Source: Hydromonas sp. (GTDB taxonomy: Bacteria > Pseudomonadota > Gammaproteobacteria > Burkholderiales > Burkholderiaceae). Taken from it: a stretch of 64,000 nt of DNA. Within the stretch, counting starts at the first letter, position 1. Each line of letters starts with the position of its first letter. Location of the stretch: positions 154,396 to 218,395 of the forward strand of contig JAFEII010000016.1 of assembly GCA_017495165.1 (NCBI GenBank), given 5' to 3'. Made by a program: the position numbers and the translations under genes. Shown here in pieces: positions 40,125 through 49,381 of the stretch. Below the pieces are notes generated by a model. It was not told the origin of the DNA. It did not search any database and worked only from the letters and a program-made list of their open reading frames with translations.

Positions 40125-41684
40125 ATGAAAATCAGAGCACAAATCGGCATGGTGTTAAATTTGGACAAGTGCATCGGCTGTCACACTTGTTCGGTCACCT
40201 GCAAAAACGTATGGACGGCGCGGGACGGTGTGGAATATGCGTGGTTTAACAACGTTGAAACCAAACCGGGCATCGGTTATCCAAAAGAGTGGGAAAACCA
40301 AGACAAGCACAACGGCGGCTGGATTCGTAAACCAAACGGCAAACTAGAGCCCAAACAAGGCGGCAAACTCAAAATCTTGAGCCAAATTTTTGCCAATCCC
40401 AATTTGCCGAAAATTGATGAATATTACGAGCCGTTCACGTTTGATTACGAGCATTTACAAAATGCACCCGAAATGCGCACGCCGCCAACCGCGCAACCTG
40501 TGTCTTTATTGACGGGCAAAAAAATGGCCAAAATCGAATGGGGGCCAAACTGGGAAGACGACTTGGGTGGTGAATTTGCCAAACGCTCCAAAGATGCGTT
40601 GTTTGAGGGCATTCAAAAAGACATGCACGCGGCGTTTGAAAACACATTCATGATGTATTTGCCGCGCTTGTGTGAACACTGTTTAAACCCAACCTGCGTG
40701 GCAAGCTGCCCGTCTGGCTCGATTTACAAACGCGAAGACGATGGGATTGTGCTGATTGACCAAGACAAATGTCGCGGCTGGCGCATGTGTATTTCGGGCT
40801 GTCCGTACAAAAAAATCTATTACAACTGGTCAAGCGGCAAGGCCGAAAAATGCACGTTTTGTTTTCCACGGATTGAAGCGGGTCAGCCAACGGTGTGTTC
40901 TGAAACCTGCGTGGGGCGGATTCGGTATTTGGGCGTTTTGTTGTATGACGCGGACAAAATTGAGCAAGCGGCCAGTATTGAAAACGAGCAAGACCTTTAT
41001 CAAGCGCAGCTCGATATATTCCTTGACCCCAACGACCCAGAAGTTCAAGCACAAGCGCTCAAGCAAGGGATTTCGCAAAGCTGGCTTGATTCGGCGCAAA
41101 ACTCGCCTGTGTACAAAATGGCGGTGGATTGGAAAGTGGCGTTTCCGCTGCATCCTGAATACCGCACGCTGCCGATGGTTTGGTACATTCCACCGCTGTC
41201 ACCGATTCAATCAGCGGTTGAAAATGGGCTGGTTGGCAAAAACGGGATTATTCCTGACGTAAAAGATTTGCGGATTCCGATTCAATATTTGGCCAATTTA
41301 TTGACCGCTGGCAAGGAAGCGCCGATTTTGAGTGCGCTGGAAACCATGATTGCGATGCGCCGCTACATGCGTGCCAAATCAGTTGAGGGCAAAACCGATT
41401 TAAGCACGCTCGATGGCACGCATTTGACAGCGCGCCAAGTCGAGGAGATGTATCAAATCATGGCGATTGCCAATTATGAAGACCGCTTCGTGATTCCAAG
41501 CTCGCACAAAGAAATGGCCGAAGATGCGTTTGGCGACAAAGCAGGCTGCGGATTTACCTTTGGCAATGGCTGCTCAGATGGCACGTCAGATGCGAGCTTG
41601 TTTGGTAAGAAAAAAGACACGCCGATTGTGTTTTATGACATGCGCCGCGACCGTTCGGACAACTCAAACAACAACGAAGGCTGA
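40125..41684 (+). CDS. narH: nitrate reductase, iron-sulfur beta subunit
   Basis: This 519-residue electron-transfer subunit carries four Fe-S clusters. Cys16, 19, 22 and 26 form the first group; CEHCLNPTCVASCP and CRGWRMCISGCPYKK follow. The Trp in CRGWRMC replaces a Cys, marking the [3Fe-4S] cluster as in E. coli. Its stop overlaps the narJ start by one base. Confidence 0.97.
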   Translation: MKIRAQIGMVLNLDKCIGCHTCSVTCKNVWTARDGVEYAWFNNVETKPGIGYPKEWENQDKHNGGWIRKPNGKLEPKQGGKLKILSQIFANPNLPKIDEYYEPFTFDYEHLQNAPEMRTPPTAQPVSLLTGKKMAKIEWGPNWEDDLGGEFAKRSKDALFEGIQKDMHAAFENTFMMYLPRLCEHCLNPTCVASCPSGSIYKREDDGIVLIDQDKCRGWRMCISGCPYKKIYYNWSSGKAEKCTFCFPRIEAGQPTVCSETCVGRIRYLGVLLYDADKIEQAASIENEQDLYQAQLDIFLDPNDPEVQAQALKQGISQSWLDSAQNSPVYKMAVDWKVAFPLHPEYRTLPMVWYIPPLSPIQSAVENGLVGKNGIIPDVKDLRIPIQYLANLLTAGKEAPILSALETMIAMRRYMRAKSVEGKTDLSTLDGTHLTARQVEEMYQIMAIANYEDRFVIPSSHKEMAEDAFGDKAGCGFTFGNGCSDGTSDASLFGKKKDTPIVFYDMRRDRSDNSNNNEG

Positions 41685-42334
41685 TGATGAAAATTTACAA
41701 AATTTTGTCCACGTTGCTGTGTTATCCCGAGCTTGAATTGGTGGCCGCTGTGCCTGAACTACGCGCTGCGCTGGTGCAGTATCCGCTGTTTGTGGCGCCG
41801 TTATTGCCGATTTTGGATGATTTGGAATGCAGCGATTTGATTGATTTGCAGGAAAAGTACGTGCAAACCTTTGACCGCAGCCCCGCGCATTCGCTGCATT
41901 TGTTTGAGCACATTCATGGCGAAGACCGCGCACGCGGCCAAGCCATGGTTGACCTGCTCGAAGAATACCGCAGCCACGGCTTTGATTTGTGCACGGACGA
42001 GCTGCCTGATTATGTGCCTCTGTTTTTGGAGTTTTTGTCCACGCTGGATGCGTCCGCGAGCCGTGCGTTACTGGGCGACGCGATTGATGTGTTGGCGCAC
42101 GTGGGCAATAAATTGAGCAGCAGCGGCTCGGTGTTTGAAGGCGTGTTTGCTGTGTTGCAAGACTTATCGCCCGTTGCGCCAAAACCACTCACACAACCGC
42201 CGATTCGCGACATGGACGAGGCGCTGGAAACCTTTGGCACAGGAATGGATGGCGTTGAACCGCTGCTCAAACCTGCGATGGGCATGGGCAGCGCGGGCGT
42301 GATGCCGATTAACTTTTATGCCAAACGCCCGTGA
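41684..42334 (+). CDS. narJ: nitrate reductase assembly chaperone
   Basis: This 216-residue helical chaperone helps insert molybdenum cofactor into NarG. Typical segments are YKILSTLLCYPELEL, LHLFEHIHGEDRARGQAMVDLLEEY and DELPDYVPLFLEFLS. Two ATGs (41684, 41687) are adjacent at the overlap with the narH stop. Confidence 0.94.
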   Translation: MMKIYKILSTLLCYPELELVAAVPELRAALVQYPLFVAPLLPILDDLECSDLIDLQEKYVQTFDRSPAHSLHLFEHIHGEDRARGQAMVDLLEEYRSHGFDLCTDELPDYVPLFLEFLSTLDASASRALLGDAIDVLAHVGNKLSSSGSVFEGVFAVLQDLSPVAPKPLTQPPIRDMDEALETFGTGMDGVEPLLKPAMGMGSAGVMPINFYAKRP

Positions 42335-42357
42335 TTGGGCAATACAAGGAGTTTTTG

Positions 42358-43044
42358 ATGAGCAATTTGCATCAGTTTTTGTTTGGAATTTATCCGTATA
42401 TTGCGGTCACCATATTTTTATTGGCCAGCCTGATTCGGTTTGACCGCGAGCAGTATTCATGGAAAAGCGACTCAAGCCAATTGTTGTATCGCGGCCAATT
42501 GCGCTTGGGCAATATTTTGTTTCACATCGGGATTTTGGGCTTGTTCTTTGGCCATTTGGTCGGACTTCTCACGCCCGTGGTGGTGTGGGACACGTTGGGC
42601 GTGAGTCATGGCTTAAAGCAAATGGTCGCCATGGTTGCGGGCGGGGTGATGGGCGTGACGTGTTTGGCAGGCTTGCTGATTTTGATGCACCGCCGCTTTA
42701 GCAACATACGCTTGCGGGTCAACAGCTCTTGGCGCGACAAATTGGTTTTGGTGTGGCTGCTGCTGACCGTGGTGCTGGGTTTGTCGACGATTTTTGTGTC
42801 TGCAGAGCATTTAGATGGTGAAGAAATGCTCGCGTTGATGAATTGGGCGCAGCACTTGGTCACCTTGCGCGGCGACGCGGCTGGGTTTATTGTGGACGCG
42901 TCTGGGGTGTTTAAACTGCATTTACTCAGCGGCATGACGGTGTTTGTGATTTTTCCTTTTACCCGATTGGTACACGCGTGGAGCGGCTTTGGCGCGGTGA
43001 CTTATTTGGGACGGGCGTGGCAGCTTGTGCGGCCACGTAAGTGA
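42358..43044 (+). CDS. narI: nitrate reductase, cytochrome b gamma subunit
   Basis: This 228-residue protein has five membrane helices and binds two b hemes, taking electrons from quinol. Heme-ligand histidines are visible in FHIGILGLFFGHL and in FKLHLLSG/FTRLVHAWS. A GTG at 42331 overlaps the narJ stop, but AAGGAG at 42346-42351 supports ATG 42358, close to the E. coli length of 225. Confidence 0.95.
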   Translation: MSNLHQFLFGIYPYIAVTIFLLASLIRFDREQYSWKSDSSQLLYRGQLRLGNILFHIGILGLFFGHLVGLLTPVVVWDTLGVSHGLKQMVAMVAGGVMGVTCLAGLLILMHRRFSNIRLRVNSSWRDKLVLVWLLLTVVLGLSTIFVSAEHLDGEEMLALMNWAQHLVTLRGDAAGFIVDASGVFKLHLLSGMTVFVIFPFTRLVHAWSGFGAVTYLGRAWQLVRPRK

Positions 43045-43078
43045 TGGGTTGCTGCTAAATCACAGGTTGTTATTTGTG

Positions 43079-43130
43079 AACGCCACAGTTTGAATCGGCT
43101 TTTAATGGCTGGTTTGGGCTGTGGCGTTTT
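43079..43130 (+). terminator. possible terminator after narI
   Basis: AACGCCACAG (43079-43088) pairs perfectly with CTGTGGCGTT (43119-43128), followed by TT; the loop is 30 bases long. It is 34 bases after the narI stop. Confidence 0.5.
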
Positions 43131-43266
43131 GGGTTTTGGTTTGAGTTTGTCATGTGAGATTTGTGTAGCAAGGCCGCTTGCGTAAAAGTGGCGTAAAGGC
43201 GTGAGCGGCTTTGTTTAGAAAGTAAGCTCAATAAAGTGCCCAATTATTAACACTGCAAGCACCAAT

Positions 43267-43351
43267 CGTAGCCTGCCATGAGCACTTTTTGCGAATCGCA
43301 GGGGTTGGTGGCGATGATACCCCGCGATTCGCTGCGCTCATGGCGGGCTAC
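43267..43351. repeat. REP-like inverted pair, family B
   Basis: The units CGTAGCCTGCCATGAGC... (43267-43304) and ...GCTCATGGCGGGCTAC (43320-43351) are inverted copies of the element found at 15332-15425. The central parts GCGAATCGCAGGGG and CCCCGCGATTCGC also pair. Confidence 0.75.
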
Positions 43352-43462
43352 TGGATGGCTGGCGCTGGTTTTTTAATCGTTTCGGCGCAGCTTTATAAAT
43401 TAATGCGTTGATTGTTCGTGTGTAAAAAATCAGAAATTAGAAAATAATAACCAAAAATAAAC

Positions 43463-43487
43463 AAAGCCCTTCATGGGCTTTTTTGTT
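43463..43487 (+). terminator. terminator-like hairpin upstream of moaC
   Basis: AAAGCCC/GGGCTTT (43463-43469 with 43475-43481) has a TTCAT loop and is followed by TTTGTTTTT. It separates read-through from moaC. Confidence 0.7.
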
Positions 43488-43653
43488 TTTGGTTGTTTGC
43501 TTTTGAGCCGCCGTGCAGTATCGGCGCTTGATTAAGCACAATGGGGGGTGGACGATGTGGCGGGTGCGTGCTATGGTGGGTGATTGTGCGCGGGGCGCAT
43601 TGCAGTTAAGTTTGGGATGTAATATTTGGCAGTTAATCGTTAAGGAGTAGGTG

Positions 43654-44145
43654 ATGAGTGAGCAGGAATTTACCCATTTTGATGCGCGTGGTCAGGCGCA
43701 TATGGTGGATGTGGGGGATAAGGCTTTGACGCGGCGTGTGGCGGTGGCGAGCGGGCGGATTTGTATGGGGGCGTTGGCGTTTGAATTGTTGCAAAGCGGT
43801 TCGAGTAAAAAAGGTGATGTGCTTGGTGTGGCGCGGGTGGCGGCGATTCAGGCGGTGAAGCAAACGTCGAGTTTGATTCCGTTGTGTCATCCGTTGGCTT
43901 TGACGCGGGTGGCGGTGGATTTTGTGCTGCATGCGGATGTGCGGGCGGTTGAGATTGTGGTGACGGCTCAGACGCATGGCCAGACTGGGGTTGAAATGGA
44001 GGCGTTGACGGGCGTGAGCGTTGGGTTGTTGACGGTGTATGACATGCTTAAGGCGGTGGATAAGGCGATGGTGATTGAGCAGGTGTGCGTGCGGTCAAAG
44101 TCGGGCGGCGCGAGTGGTGATTTTGTGCGTGCGGCGGTTGAATGA
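43654..44145 (+). CDS. moaC: cyclic pyranopterin monophosphate synthase
   Basis: This 163-residue enzyme makes cPMP in molybdenum cofactor synthesis, needed by NarG. It has [15 protein letters not shown] and the active-site region [32 protein letters not shown] at 43642-43647 supports ATG 43654 rather than the adjacent GTG. It precedes narX by 10 bases, in one unit with narXL. Other moa genes are not in the window. Confidence 0.95.
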   Translation: MSEQEFTHFDARGQAHMVDVGDKALTRRVAVASGRICMGALAFELLQSGSSKKGDVLGVARVAAIQAVKQTSSLIPLCHPLALTRVAVDFVLHADVRAVEIVVTAQTHGQTGVEMEALTGVSVGLLTVYDMLKAVDKAMVIEQVCVRSKSGGASGDFVRAAVE

Positions 44146-44155
44146 TGGGGGTTTG

Positions 44156-46036
44156 ATGGGTGCTGTGCCGATTTCTTTGCGGTTTAAACGTTTGGCCAAA
44201 CACAACCGTTTGTCGTTTCGCTTGTTTGCGGGGGTGGCGGTGTGGTTGGTTTGTGCGCTGATTTTTACGGGGTATACCGTGTTGTTGTCGTGGACGCTTG
44301 AAAATGGTGGGATGGCGATTAATGATGCGGGCAGTTTGCGTAAGCGCACGTATCAAATGGCGTTGTTGACGCATCATGATGATGCGGCGGCGATGGCGGC
44401 GCAGCAGAGTGCTTTTCAAAGCACGTTGGCGCGTTTGGCTGATGTGGGGTTGAATCGACGTTTTATGCCTGATAACTTGGGATTGCAGGTGCAAACGGCG
44501 CAGATTGAGCGGCGTTGGCGTGCTGAAATTTTGCCGTGGTTGAATCGGTTGCAGGCGCAGCGGGCTGCGGTGGGGGCGGCTGAGTTGCCGATTGTGGATG
44601 GTTTTGCGCAGGAGATTAACCAGTTGGTGACGTTGATTGAGCAGGACAATACGCGCAGTGTGCGGTTGTTGCGCTTGTTTCAGATGCTGTTGTTGTGTCT
44701 GGCGGTGGTGACGGGGGTTTCTGGGATTTATTTGTTGCGTCGGTTGGTGACGTTGCCGTTGGCGCGTTTGCATGAGGGGATTTTACAAATTGGCTCGGGT
44801 GCGTTGCGCACGCAAATTGATGCGCGCAGCGGGGATGAGTTTGGTTTGGTGGCGCAGGGATTTAATCAGATGGCGTTGCGCTTGCATGATGCGCACACGC
44901 ATTTAGAGCGGCGGGTGGCGGAGAAGACTCAGGCGTTGGCGGGCAAAAATATTGAGCTGGTGAATTTGTATACGATTACGTCGGCGCTGCATCGGGCGCA
45001 TTCGTTGGGGAAAATGACGCAGGATTTTACGACGCGGGTGCGTGATGCGGCGGGTGCGCGGGCGGCGAGTTTGTGTTTGATTGATGCGGCTGCGGGGGCG
45101 AATCATTTGTCGGCGGGGGCGGGTTTGCCTGATGATTTGCATCATTGTCATTGCGATGAGTCGGGTGTGCATGTGTTGCAGCCTAAGGCGGCTTTGGCGG
45201 CGCAGCGTGCGTGTTTGCCTGATGTGACGGGGCATTGCGTGGATGTTGCTGTGTCATTTCAGCAGCAGCGTTTGGGGACGTTTAAGTTGTATTTTGATGA
45301 TGCGCGGGCGGTTGGTGGGTTGGATGTGGGGTGGGTTGAGGTGCTGTGTTTGCAATTGGGGGTGGCAATTGAGAATTTGCGGTTGATTGCGCGTGATCGG
45401 CAGTTTGCGGTGTCGGAGGAGCGCAATCTGATGGCGCAGGGCTTGCATGATTCGATTGCGCAGTCGTTGTCGTTTTTGAATTTGCAGGTGCAGATGCTTG
45501 AGGGGGCGCTGGCTGCGGGCAAAATCGCGGAGGCGGGCGAGAATTTGGCATTTATTAAAGATGGCGTGCAGGAGTCTTATGATGATGTGCGTGAATTGTT
45601 GCTTAATTTTAGGACGCGTTTGTCCAAGCAGGATTTTTTGGCTTCGATTCACACATTGTTGCGCCGATTTGAGCAGCAAACGCAGGTGGCGGTGACGCTG
45701 AATGTGACGGGCGATGGCTTGCCTTTGTCGCCGCAGCAGCAGTTGCAGGTGGTTTTCATTTTGCAAGAGGCGTTGTCAAATGTGCGTAAGCACGCGTTTG
45801 CGCAGCACGTGTTGATTGAGATTGAACGTGAGGGGGATTTTGTGTTGCGGATTACAGATGATGGTGTTGGTTTTGATAAAGATGCTTTGCTCGCCAAGCG
45901 CAGTCAGCATGTGGGCACGGCGATTATGCAGGAGCGTGCGCAGATGGTACGTGCGCAGGTGGTGTTGCGTTCCATTGTGCAGCAAGGCACGGTGGTTGAA
46001 CTTACTTTACCCAGTCAGGAGCGTGTTGCGGTATGA
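44156..46036 (+). CDS. narX: nitrate/nitrite sensor histidine kinase
   Basis: This 626-residue kinase has two membrane helices (about residues 21-45 and 175-197) flanking a periplasmic domain that contains the nitrate P-box INDAGSLRKRTYQMALL (56-71). A HAMP domain follows, then a central module with five Cys (SLCL, HHCHC, RACL, GHC), and a HisKA_3 domain with phospho-His431 (LHDSIAQSLSFLNLQ), an N-box SNVRKHA and a G-box DDGVGFD. The ATG at 44156 is chosen; longer frames from 44075 overlap moaC. It overlaps narL by four bases. Confidence 0.94.
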   Translation: MGAVPISLRFKRLAKHNRLSFRLFAGVAVWLVCALIFTGYTVLLSWTLENGGMAINDAGSLRKRTYQMALLTHHDDAAAMAAQQSAFQSTLARLADVGLNRRFMPDNLGLQVQTAQIERRWRAEILPWLNRLQAQRAAVGAAELPIVDGFAQEINQLVTLIEQDNTRSVRLLRLFQMLLLCLAVVTGVSGIYLLRRLVTLPLARLHEGILQIGSGALRTQIDARSGDEFGLVAQGFNQMALRLHDAHTHLERRVAEKTQALAGKNIELVNLYTITSALHRAHSLGKMTQDFTTRVRDAAGARAASLCLIDAAAGANHLSAGAGLPDDLHHCHCDESGVHVLQPKAALAAQRACLPDVTGHCVDVAVSFQQQRLGTFKLYFDDARAVGGLDVGWVEVLCLQLGVAIENLRLIARDRQFAVSEERNLMAQGLHDSIAQSLSFLNLQVQMLEGALAAGKIAEAGENLAFIKDGVQESYDDVRELLLNFRTRLSKQDFLASIHTLLRRFEQQTQVAVTLNVTGDGLPLSPQQQLQVVFILQEALSNVRKHAFAQHVLIEIEREGDFVLRITDDGVGFDKDALLAKRSQHVGTAIMQERAQMVRAQVVLRSIVQQGTVVELTLPSQERVAV

Positions 46037-46680
46037 CAGTGATTAAAATTTTATTGGTGGATGACCATTCGTTGTTTCGCAGTGGTTTAAAAAGTTTGTT
46101 GCAGCGCCAAGATGACTTTGAGGTGGTCGGAGAGGCGAGCGGCGGGCTGGAAGGCGTGAAATTGGCGCATCAGCTTGAGCCTGATGTGGTGTTGCTTGAT
46201 TTAGATATGCCGTTGATGAATGGCAAAGAGGCGTTGGAGCAGATGCTGTCCATCAATAATGAGTTGGCGGTGTTGATGCTGACGGTGTCTGAGGATGGGG
46301 CGGATTTGGCTGATTGTATGCGGCTGGGTGCGCGGGGTTATTTGCTTAAAAATATCAATATTGATTTTTTGCTTGATTCGATTCGGCGCGCTGTGGATGG
46401 CGATTCGGTGTTGTCGCCTGAAATGACGTCTAAATTGGTGGCGCGGTTGCGCTCGAATGCGCCTGTTGCCGCGCCAAGTAAGCTCGAATTGTTAACGCCG
46501 CGTGAGCTGGAAACGCTGGTTTGGTTGGCAAAGGGCGTGAGCAATAAGCACATTGCGCGTGGCATGGGCGTGGCGGAAAGTACAATTAAAGTACACGTGC
46601 AAAATATTTTGCGCAAACTTGAGTTGAGCTCACGCGTACAGGCTGCGGTGTATGCGGTGGAACACCAGCTGCATCAGTAA
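46033..46680 (+). CDS. narL: nitrate/nitrite response regulator
   Basis: This 215-residue regulator has a receiver domain with phospho-Asp56 (VVLLDLDMPLMNG), the acidic pair Asp10/Asp11 and a LuxR-type helix-turn-helix (LTPRELETLVWLAKGVSNKHIARGMGVAESTIKVH in outline). NarX phosphorylates it in nitrate; it would then act on the nar promoters. Its ATGA start overlaps the narX stop. Confidence 0.95.
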   Translation: MTVIKILLVDDHSLFRSGLKSLLQRQDDFEVVGEASGGLEGVKLAHQLEPDVVLLDLDMPLMNGKEALEQMLSINNELAVLMLTVSEDGADLADCMRLGARGYLLKNINIDFLLDSIRRAVDGDSVLSPEMTSKLVARLRSNAPVAAPSKLELLTPRELETLVWLAKGVSNKHIARGMGVAESTIKVHVQNILRKLELSSRVQAAVYAVEHQLHQ

Positions 46681-46702
46681 TGCACAATTTTTGGGGATGA
46701 AT

Positions 46703-47125
46703 ATGACGCAGGAAATTACGAAGGCGCACATTGAGCAAGTGGTGCATGCTTTTTATACCAAGGTGCAACAAGACGCACATTTGTCCAAGCCGTTTGCGCA
46801 TGTGACCGATTGGGTGCGGCATGAGCAAATTTTGAGCCATTTTTGGTGGATGAATTTGGGTGGTGAGCGGTATTTAAACCACAGATACGATGTGACGGGC
46901 AAGCATCGGGCACATGGCTTTACGCCTGAGTTGCTCAATGGGCATTGGTTGCCTTTGTTTGAACAGGTGGTTGTGGCGACGCTGCCTGCGGATTTGGCGC
47001 AGGTGTGGCTGGCATCTGCGCACCGAATTGGGCGCTCGCTCACGTTAATGTATGAGCAACAGCAGCTGCGCAACGCTCATGATGCGCAAGGTTTTCATGA
47101 GCTGCGTAAGCCGCTGGCGTTTTGA
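46703..47125 (+). CDS. truncated haemoglobin (group III-like)
   Basis: This 140-residue globin-like protein has VVHAFYTKVQQDAHLSKPF, HEQILSHFWWMNLGGERYLNHRYDVTGKHRAHGFTP in outline and HWLPLFEQVVVATLP, matching group III truncated haemoglobins. Possible heme-proximal histidine lies in LLNGHWLPLF. The family is linked to nitric oxide and nitrite handling. The start ATG 46703 is preferred over 46697 because GGGGA is at 46693-46697. It lies 22 bases after narL. Confidence 0.85.
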   Translation: MTQEITKAHIEQVVHAFYTKVQQDAHLSKPFAHVTDWVRHEQILSHFWWMNLGGERYLNHRYDVTGKHRAHGFTPELLNGHWLPLFEQVVVATLPADLAQVWLASAHRIGRSLTLMYEQQQLRNAHDAQGFHELRKPLAF

Positions 47126-47171
47126 TGGCTCTTGGGTGATATTTAAGTGGTTTGCGTGTCAGATTGCTGGT

Positions 47172-47198
47172 TTGATGGCGCTTGAATCATGTTAAAAT
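47172..47198 (+). promoter_or_regulatory. likely rnpB promoter
   Basis: A -10-like TAAAAT at 47193-47198 lies just before the start of the RNase P RNA; TTGATG at 47172-47177 is a possible -35 with a short 15-base spacer. Confidence 0.4.
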
Positions 47199-47202
47199 TC
47201 GC

Positions 47203-47522
47203 GTCCATGCTTGCTGGACAATCGCTGCTGTGCAAACAGGGGAGGAAAGTCCGGACTCCATAGAGCACGATAACGGTTAATGGCCGTCCGCCGAAAGCCG
47301 CAAGGTATAAGGCGAGGAATAGGGCCACAGAGACGAGCGTATTTGGTTACGGTGAAACGCGGTAACCTCTATTGGGAGCAACATCAAATAGGCACACGTT
47401 GAGGCGGCTCGCTGAGTGTGCGGGTAGATGGCTTGAGCGTATTGGTAACAATGCGCCTAGAGGAATGATTGTCGCGCTGTGTAAATGGTGTTACAGAATC
47501 CGGCTTATAGGCAAGCATGGAC
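47203..47522 (+). ncRNA. rnpB: RNase P RNA, bacterial class A
   Basis: The terminal helix P1 forms between GTCCATGCTTGC (47203-47214) and GCAAGCATGGAC (47511-47522). Universal core blocks are present: GAGGAAAGTCCGGACTCC near 47241 and ACAGAATCCGGCTTA near 47493, plus the GAAAGCCGCAAGG region. The RNA is the catalytic part of the enzyme that matures tRNA 5' ends. Exact 5' and 3' ends are approximate by a few bases. Confidence 0.95.
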
Positions 47523-47587
47523 TAATTTAATGATGCAGTTGTTGTGCTTGGCTGGTTAGTTGGTTATATTTTTGTGTGGCTAAACGT

Positions 47588-47615
47588 AAAAAATGCACCC
47601 GAGGGTGCATTTTTT
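47588..47615. terminator. bidirectional terminator between rnpB and rpsJ
   Basis: AAAAAATGCACC (47588-47599) pairs with GGTGCATTTTTT (47604-47615), giving T-runs in both directions. It serves rnpB on the + strand and the rpsJ operon on the - strand. Confidence 0.88.
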
Positions 47616-47632
47616 GTGACTGCTAATTTAAT

Positions 47633-47941
47633 TTATACTTTAATTTCAACGTCAACGCCTGCTGGCAAGTCGAGTTTCATCAAAGCATCAACTGTTTTTT
47701 CAGTTGGGTCAACGATGTCCATTAAACGTTGGTGCGTACGAATCTCAAACTGATCACGAGACGTTTTGTTCACGTGTGGTGAGCGCAAAACGTCAAAGCG
47801 TTGGATGCGGGTTGGCAAAGGTACTGGACCTTTAACAATCGCGCCAGTGCGCTTGGCTGTTTCAACGATTTCAGCAGCTGATTGGTCGATTAAACGATAA
47901 TCAAATGCTTTGAGACGGATACGGATTTTAGTGCTGGCCAT
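47633..47941 (-). CDS. rpsJ: 30S ribosomal protein S10
   Basis: This 102-residue protein is part of the 30S head and also of antitermination complexes as NusE. It has [30 protein letters not shown] and [31 protein letters not shown]. It ends the str operon here, after tuf. In related bacteria rplC would follow it directly; here rplC is 19 kb away on the other strand. Confidence 0.98.
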   Translation of the reverse strand: MASTKIRIRLKAFDYRLIDQSAAEIVETAKRTGAIVKGPVPLPTRIQRFDVLRSPHVNKTSRDQFEIRTHQRLMDIVDPTEKTVDALMKLDLPAGVDVEIKV

Positions 47942-47970
47942 GATGATTTCCTAAAGAGCGTGGATACGGT

Positions 47971-48000
47971 ATTTGGATTGGGTTTAAACACAATCCAAAT
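47971..48000. other. hairpin between tuf and rpsJ
   Basis: ATTTGGATTG (47971-47980) pairs with CAATCCAAAT (47991-48000); the loop contains the palindrome GTTTAAAC. It lacks a T-run on the - strand, so it may be a processing or mRNA-stability element. Confidence 0.5.
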
Positions 48001-48093
48001 CACGTGTCCGATTTATATAAAGAACAAACTTACAATTTGTCGCAAGAAATACAGCGAGGCGGCATTATAACCGCTTCGCTGCTGTCATGCAAT

Positions 48094-49284
48094 TTAAGCG
48101 TTGATTTTAGCTACAACGCCTGCACCAACGGTACGGCCACCTTCGCGAATCGCGAAACGCAGACCTTCTTCCATTGCAATCGCGTGAATCAATTCAACGC
48201 TGATTGAAACGTTATCACCAGGCATCACCATTTCTTTGTCTGCTGGCAAGTTAACTGCACCGGTTACGTCCGTGGTACGGAAGTAGAACTGTGGGCGGTA
48301 GTTGTTGAAGAATGGTGTGTGACGACCGCCTTCATCTTTGCCCAATACGTAAATCTCAGCATCAAACTTGGTGTGTGGTTTGATTGAACCTGGTTTGCAC
48401 AATACTTGGCCACGTTCAACGTCTTCACGTTTTGTACCGCGTAACAATACACCCACGTTGTCGCCTGCTTGACCTTGATCGAGCAATTTACGGAACATTT
48501 CAACACCCGTACAAATGGTTTTTGCTGTGTCTTTAATACCAACGATTTCTAACTCTTCGCCGACTTTAACGATACCGCGTTCGATACGACCTGTTACAAC
48601 AGTACCGCGACCAGAAATAGAGAATACGTCTTCGATAGGCATCAAGAATGTGCCATCAATTGCGCGTTCTGGAGTTGGGATGTAAGAATCCAAGGCTTCG
48701 CCCAATGCGAAAATTGCTGGTTCGCCGATTGGAGATTGGTCACCTTCAAGTGCCAATTTTGCAGAACCTTTGATGATAGGTACATCATCGCCTGGGAAAT
48801 CGTATTTAGATAGAAGTTCACGAACTTCCATTTCAACCAATTCCAATAATTCTTCGTCGTCAACCATGTCGCATTTGTTCAAGAACACCAAGATATAAGG
48901 AACGCCAACTTGACGTGCCAACAAGATGTGCTCACGGGTTTGTGGCATTGGACCGTCTGCTGCTGAACACACCAAGATTGCGCCATCCATTTGTGCCGCA
49001 CCGGTAATCATGTTTTTAACATAATCAGCATGGCCTGGGCAGTCAACGTGTGCGTAGTGGCGTGTTTCTGTTTCGTATTCAACGTGCGCAGTGTTGATGG
49101 TAATACCGCGTGCTTTTTCTTCTGGTGCCGCGTCAATGTCAGCGTAACCTTTAGCAGTGCCACCGAATTTTTTAGTCAAAACGGTTGTGATTGCTGCGGT
49201 TAGCGTTGTTTTGCCGTGATCCACGTGACCAATTGTACCGACGTTAACGTGCGGCTTGGTCCGTTCAAATTTTTCTTTTGCCAT
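48094..49284 (-). CDS. tuf: elongation factor Tu
   Basis: This 396-residue GTPase brings aminoacyl-tRNA to the ribosome. G1 is GHVDHGKTT near residue 18, G3 [12 protein letters not shown] and G4 NKCDMVDD. The length is standard. Many relatives have a second tuf copy, which is not in this window. Confidence 0.98.
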   Translation of the reverse strand: MAKEKFERTKPHVNVGTIGHVDHGKTTLTAAITTVLTKKFGGTAKGYADIDAAPEEKARGITINTAHVEYETETRHYAHVDCPGHADYVKNMITGAAQMDGAILVCSAADGPMPQTREHILLARQVGVPYILVFLNKCDMVDDEELLELVEMEVRELLSKYDFPGDDVPIIKGSAKLALEGDQSPIGEPAIFALGEALDSYIPTPERAIDGTFLMPIEDVFSISGRGTVVTGRIERGIVKVGEELEIVGIKDTAKTICTGVEMFRKLLDQGQAGDNVGVLLRGTKREDVERGQVLCKPGSIKPHTKFDAEIYVLGKDEGGRHTPFFNNYRPQFYFRTTDVTGAVNLPADKEMVMPGDNVSISVELIHAIAMEEGLRFAIREGGRTVGAGVVAKINA

Positions 49285-49330
49285 GATAGCAGTCCTTTTA
49301 AAAAGTAAAAATTACTTCTTGTTGATAATT

Positions 49331-49354
49331 GCTTTGCGCAAAAGTGCGCAAAGC
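49331..49354. other. hairpin between fusA and tuf
   Basis: GCTTTGCGCA (49331-49340) pairs with TGCGCAAAGC (49345-49354) around AAAG. No long T-run follows on the - strand, so it is not a strong terminator. Confidence 0.5.
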
Positions 49355-49381
49355 GGGGTTTTCATACAGTTTGAATCTAAA

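Larger units (their letters stand above)
43045..43653 (+). other. 609-base gap between narI and moaC
   Basis: No gene is seen. It holds a long-loop hairpin after narI (43079-43128), an inverted repeat pair of family B (43267-43351), a terminator (43463-43487) and the moaC ribosome site AAGGAG (43642-43647). The stretch looks like a mobile-repeat junction between the narGHJI and the moaC-narXL units. Confidence 0.65.
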
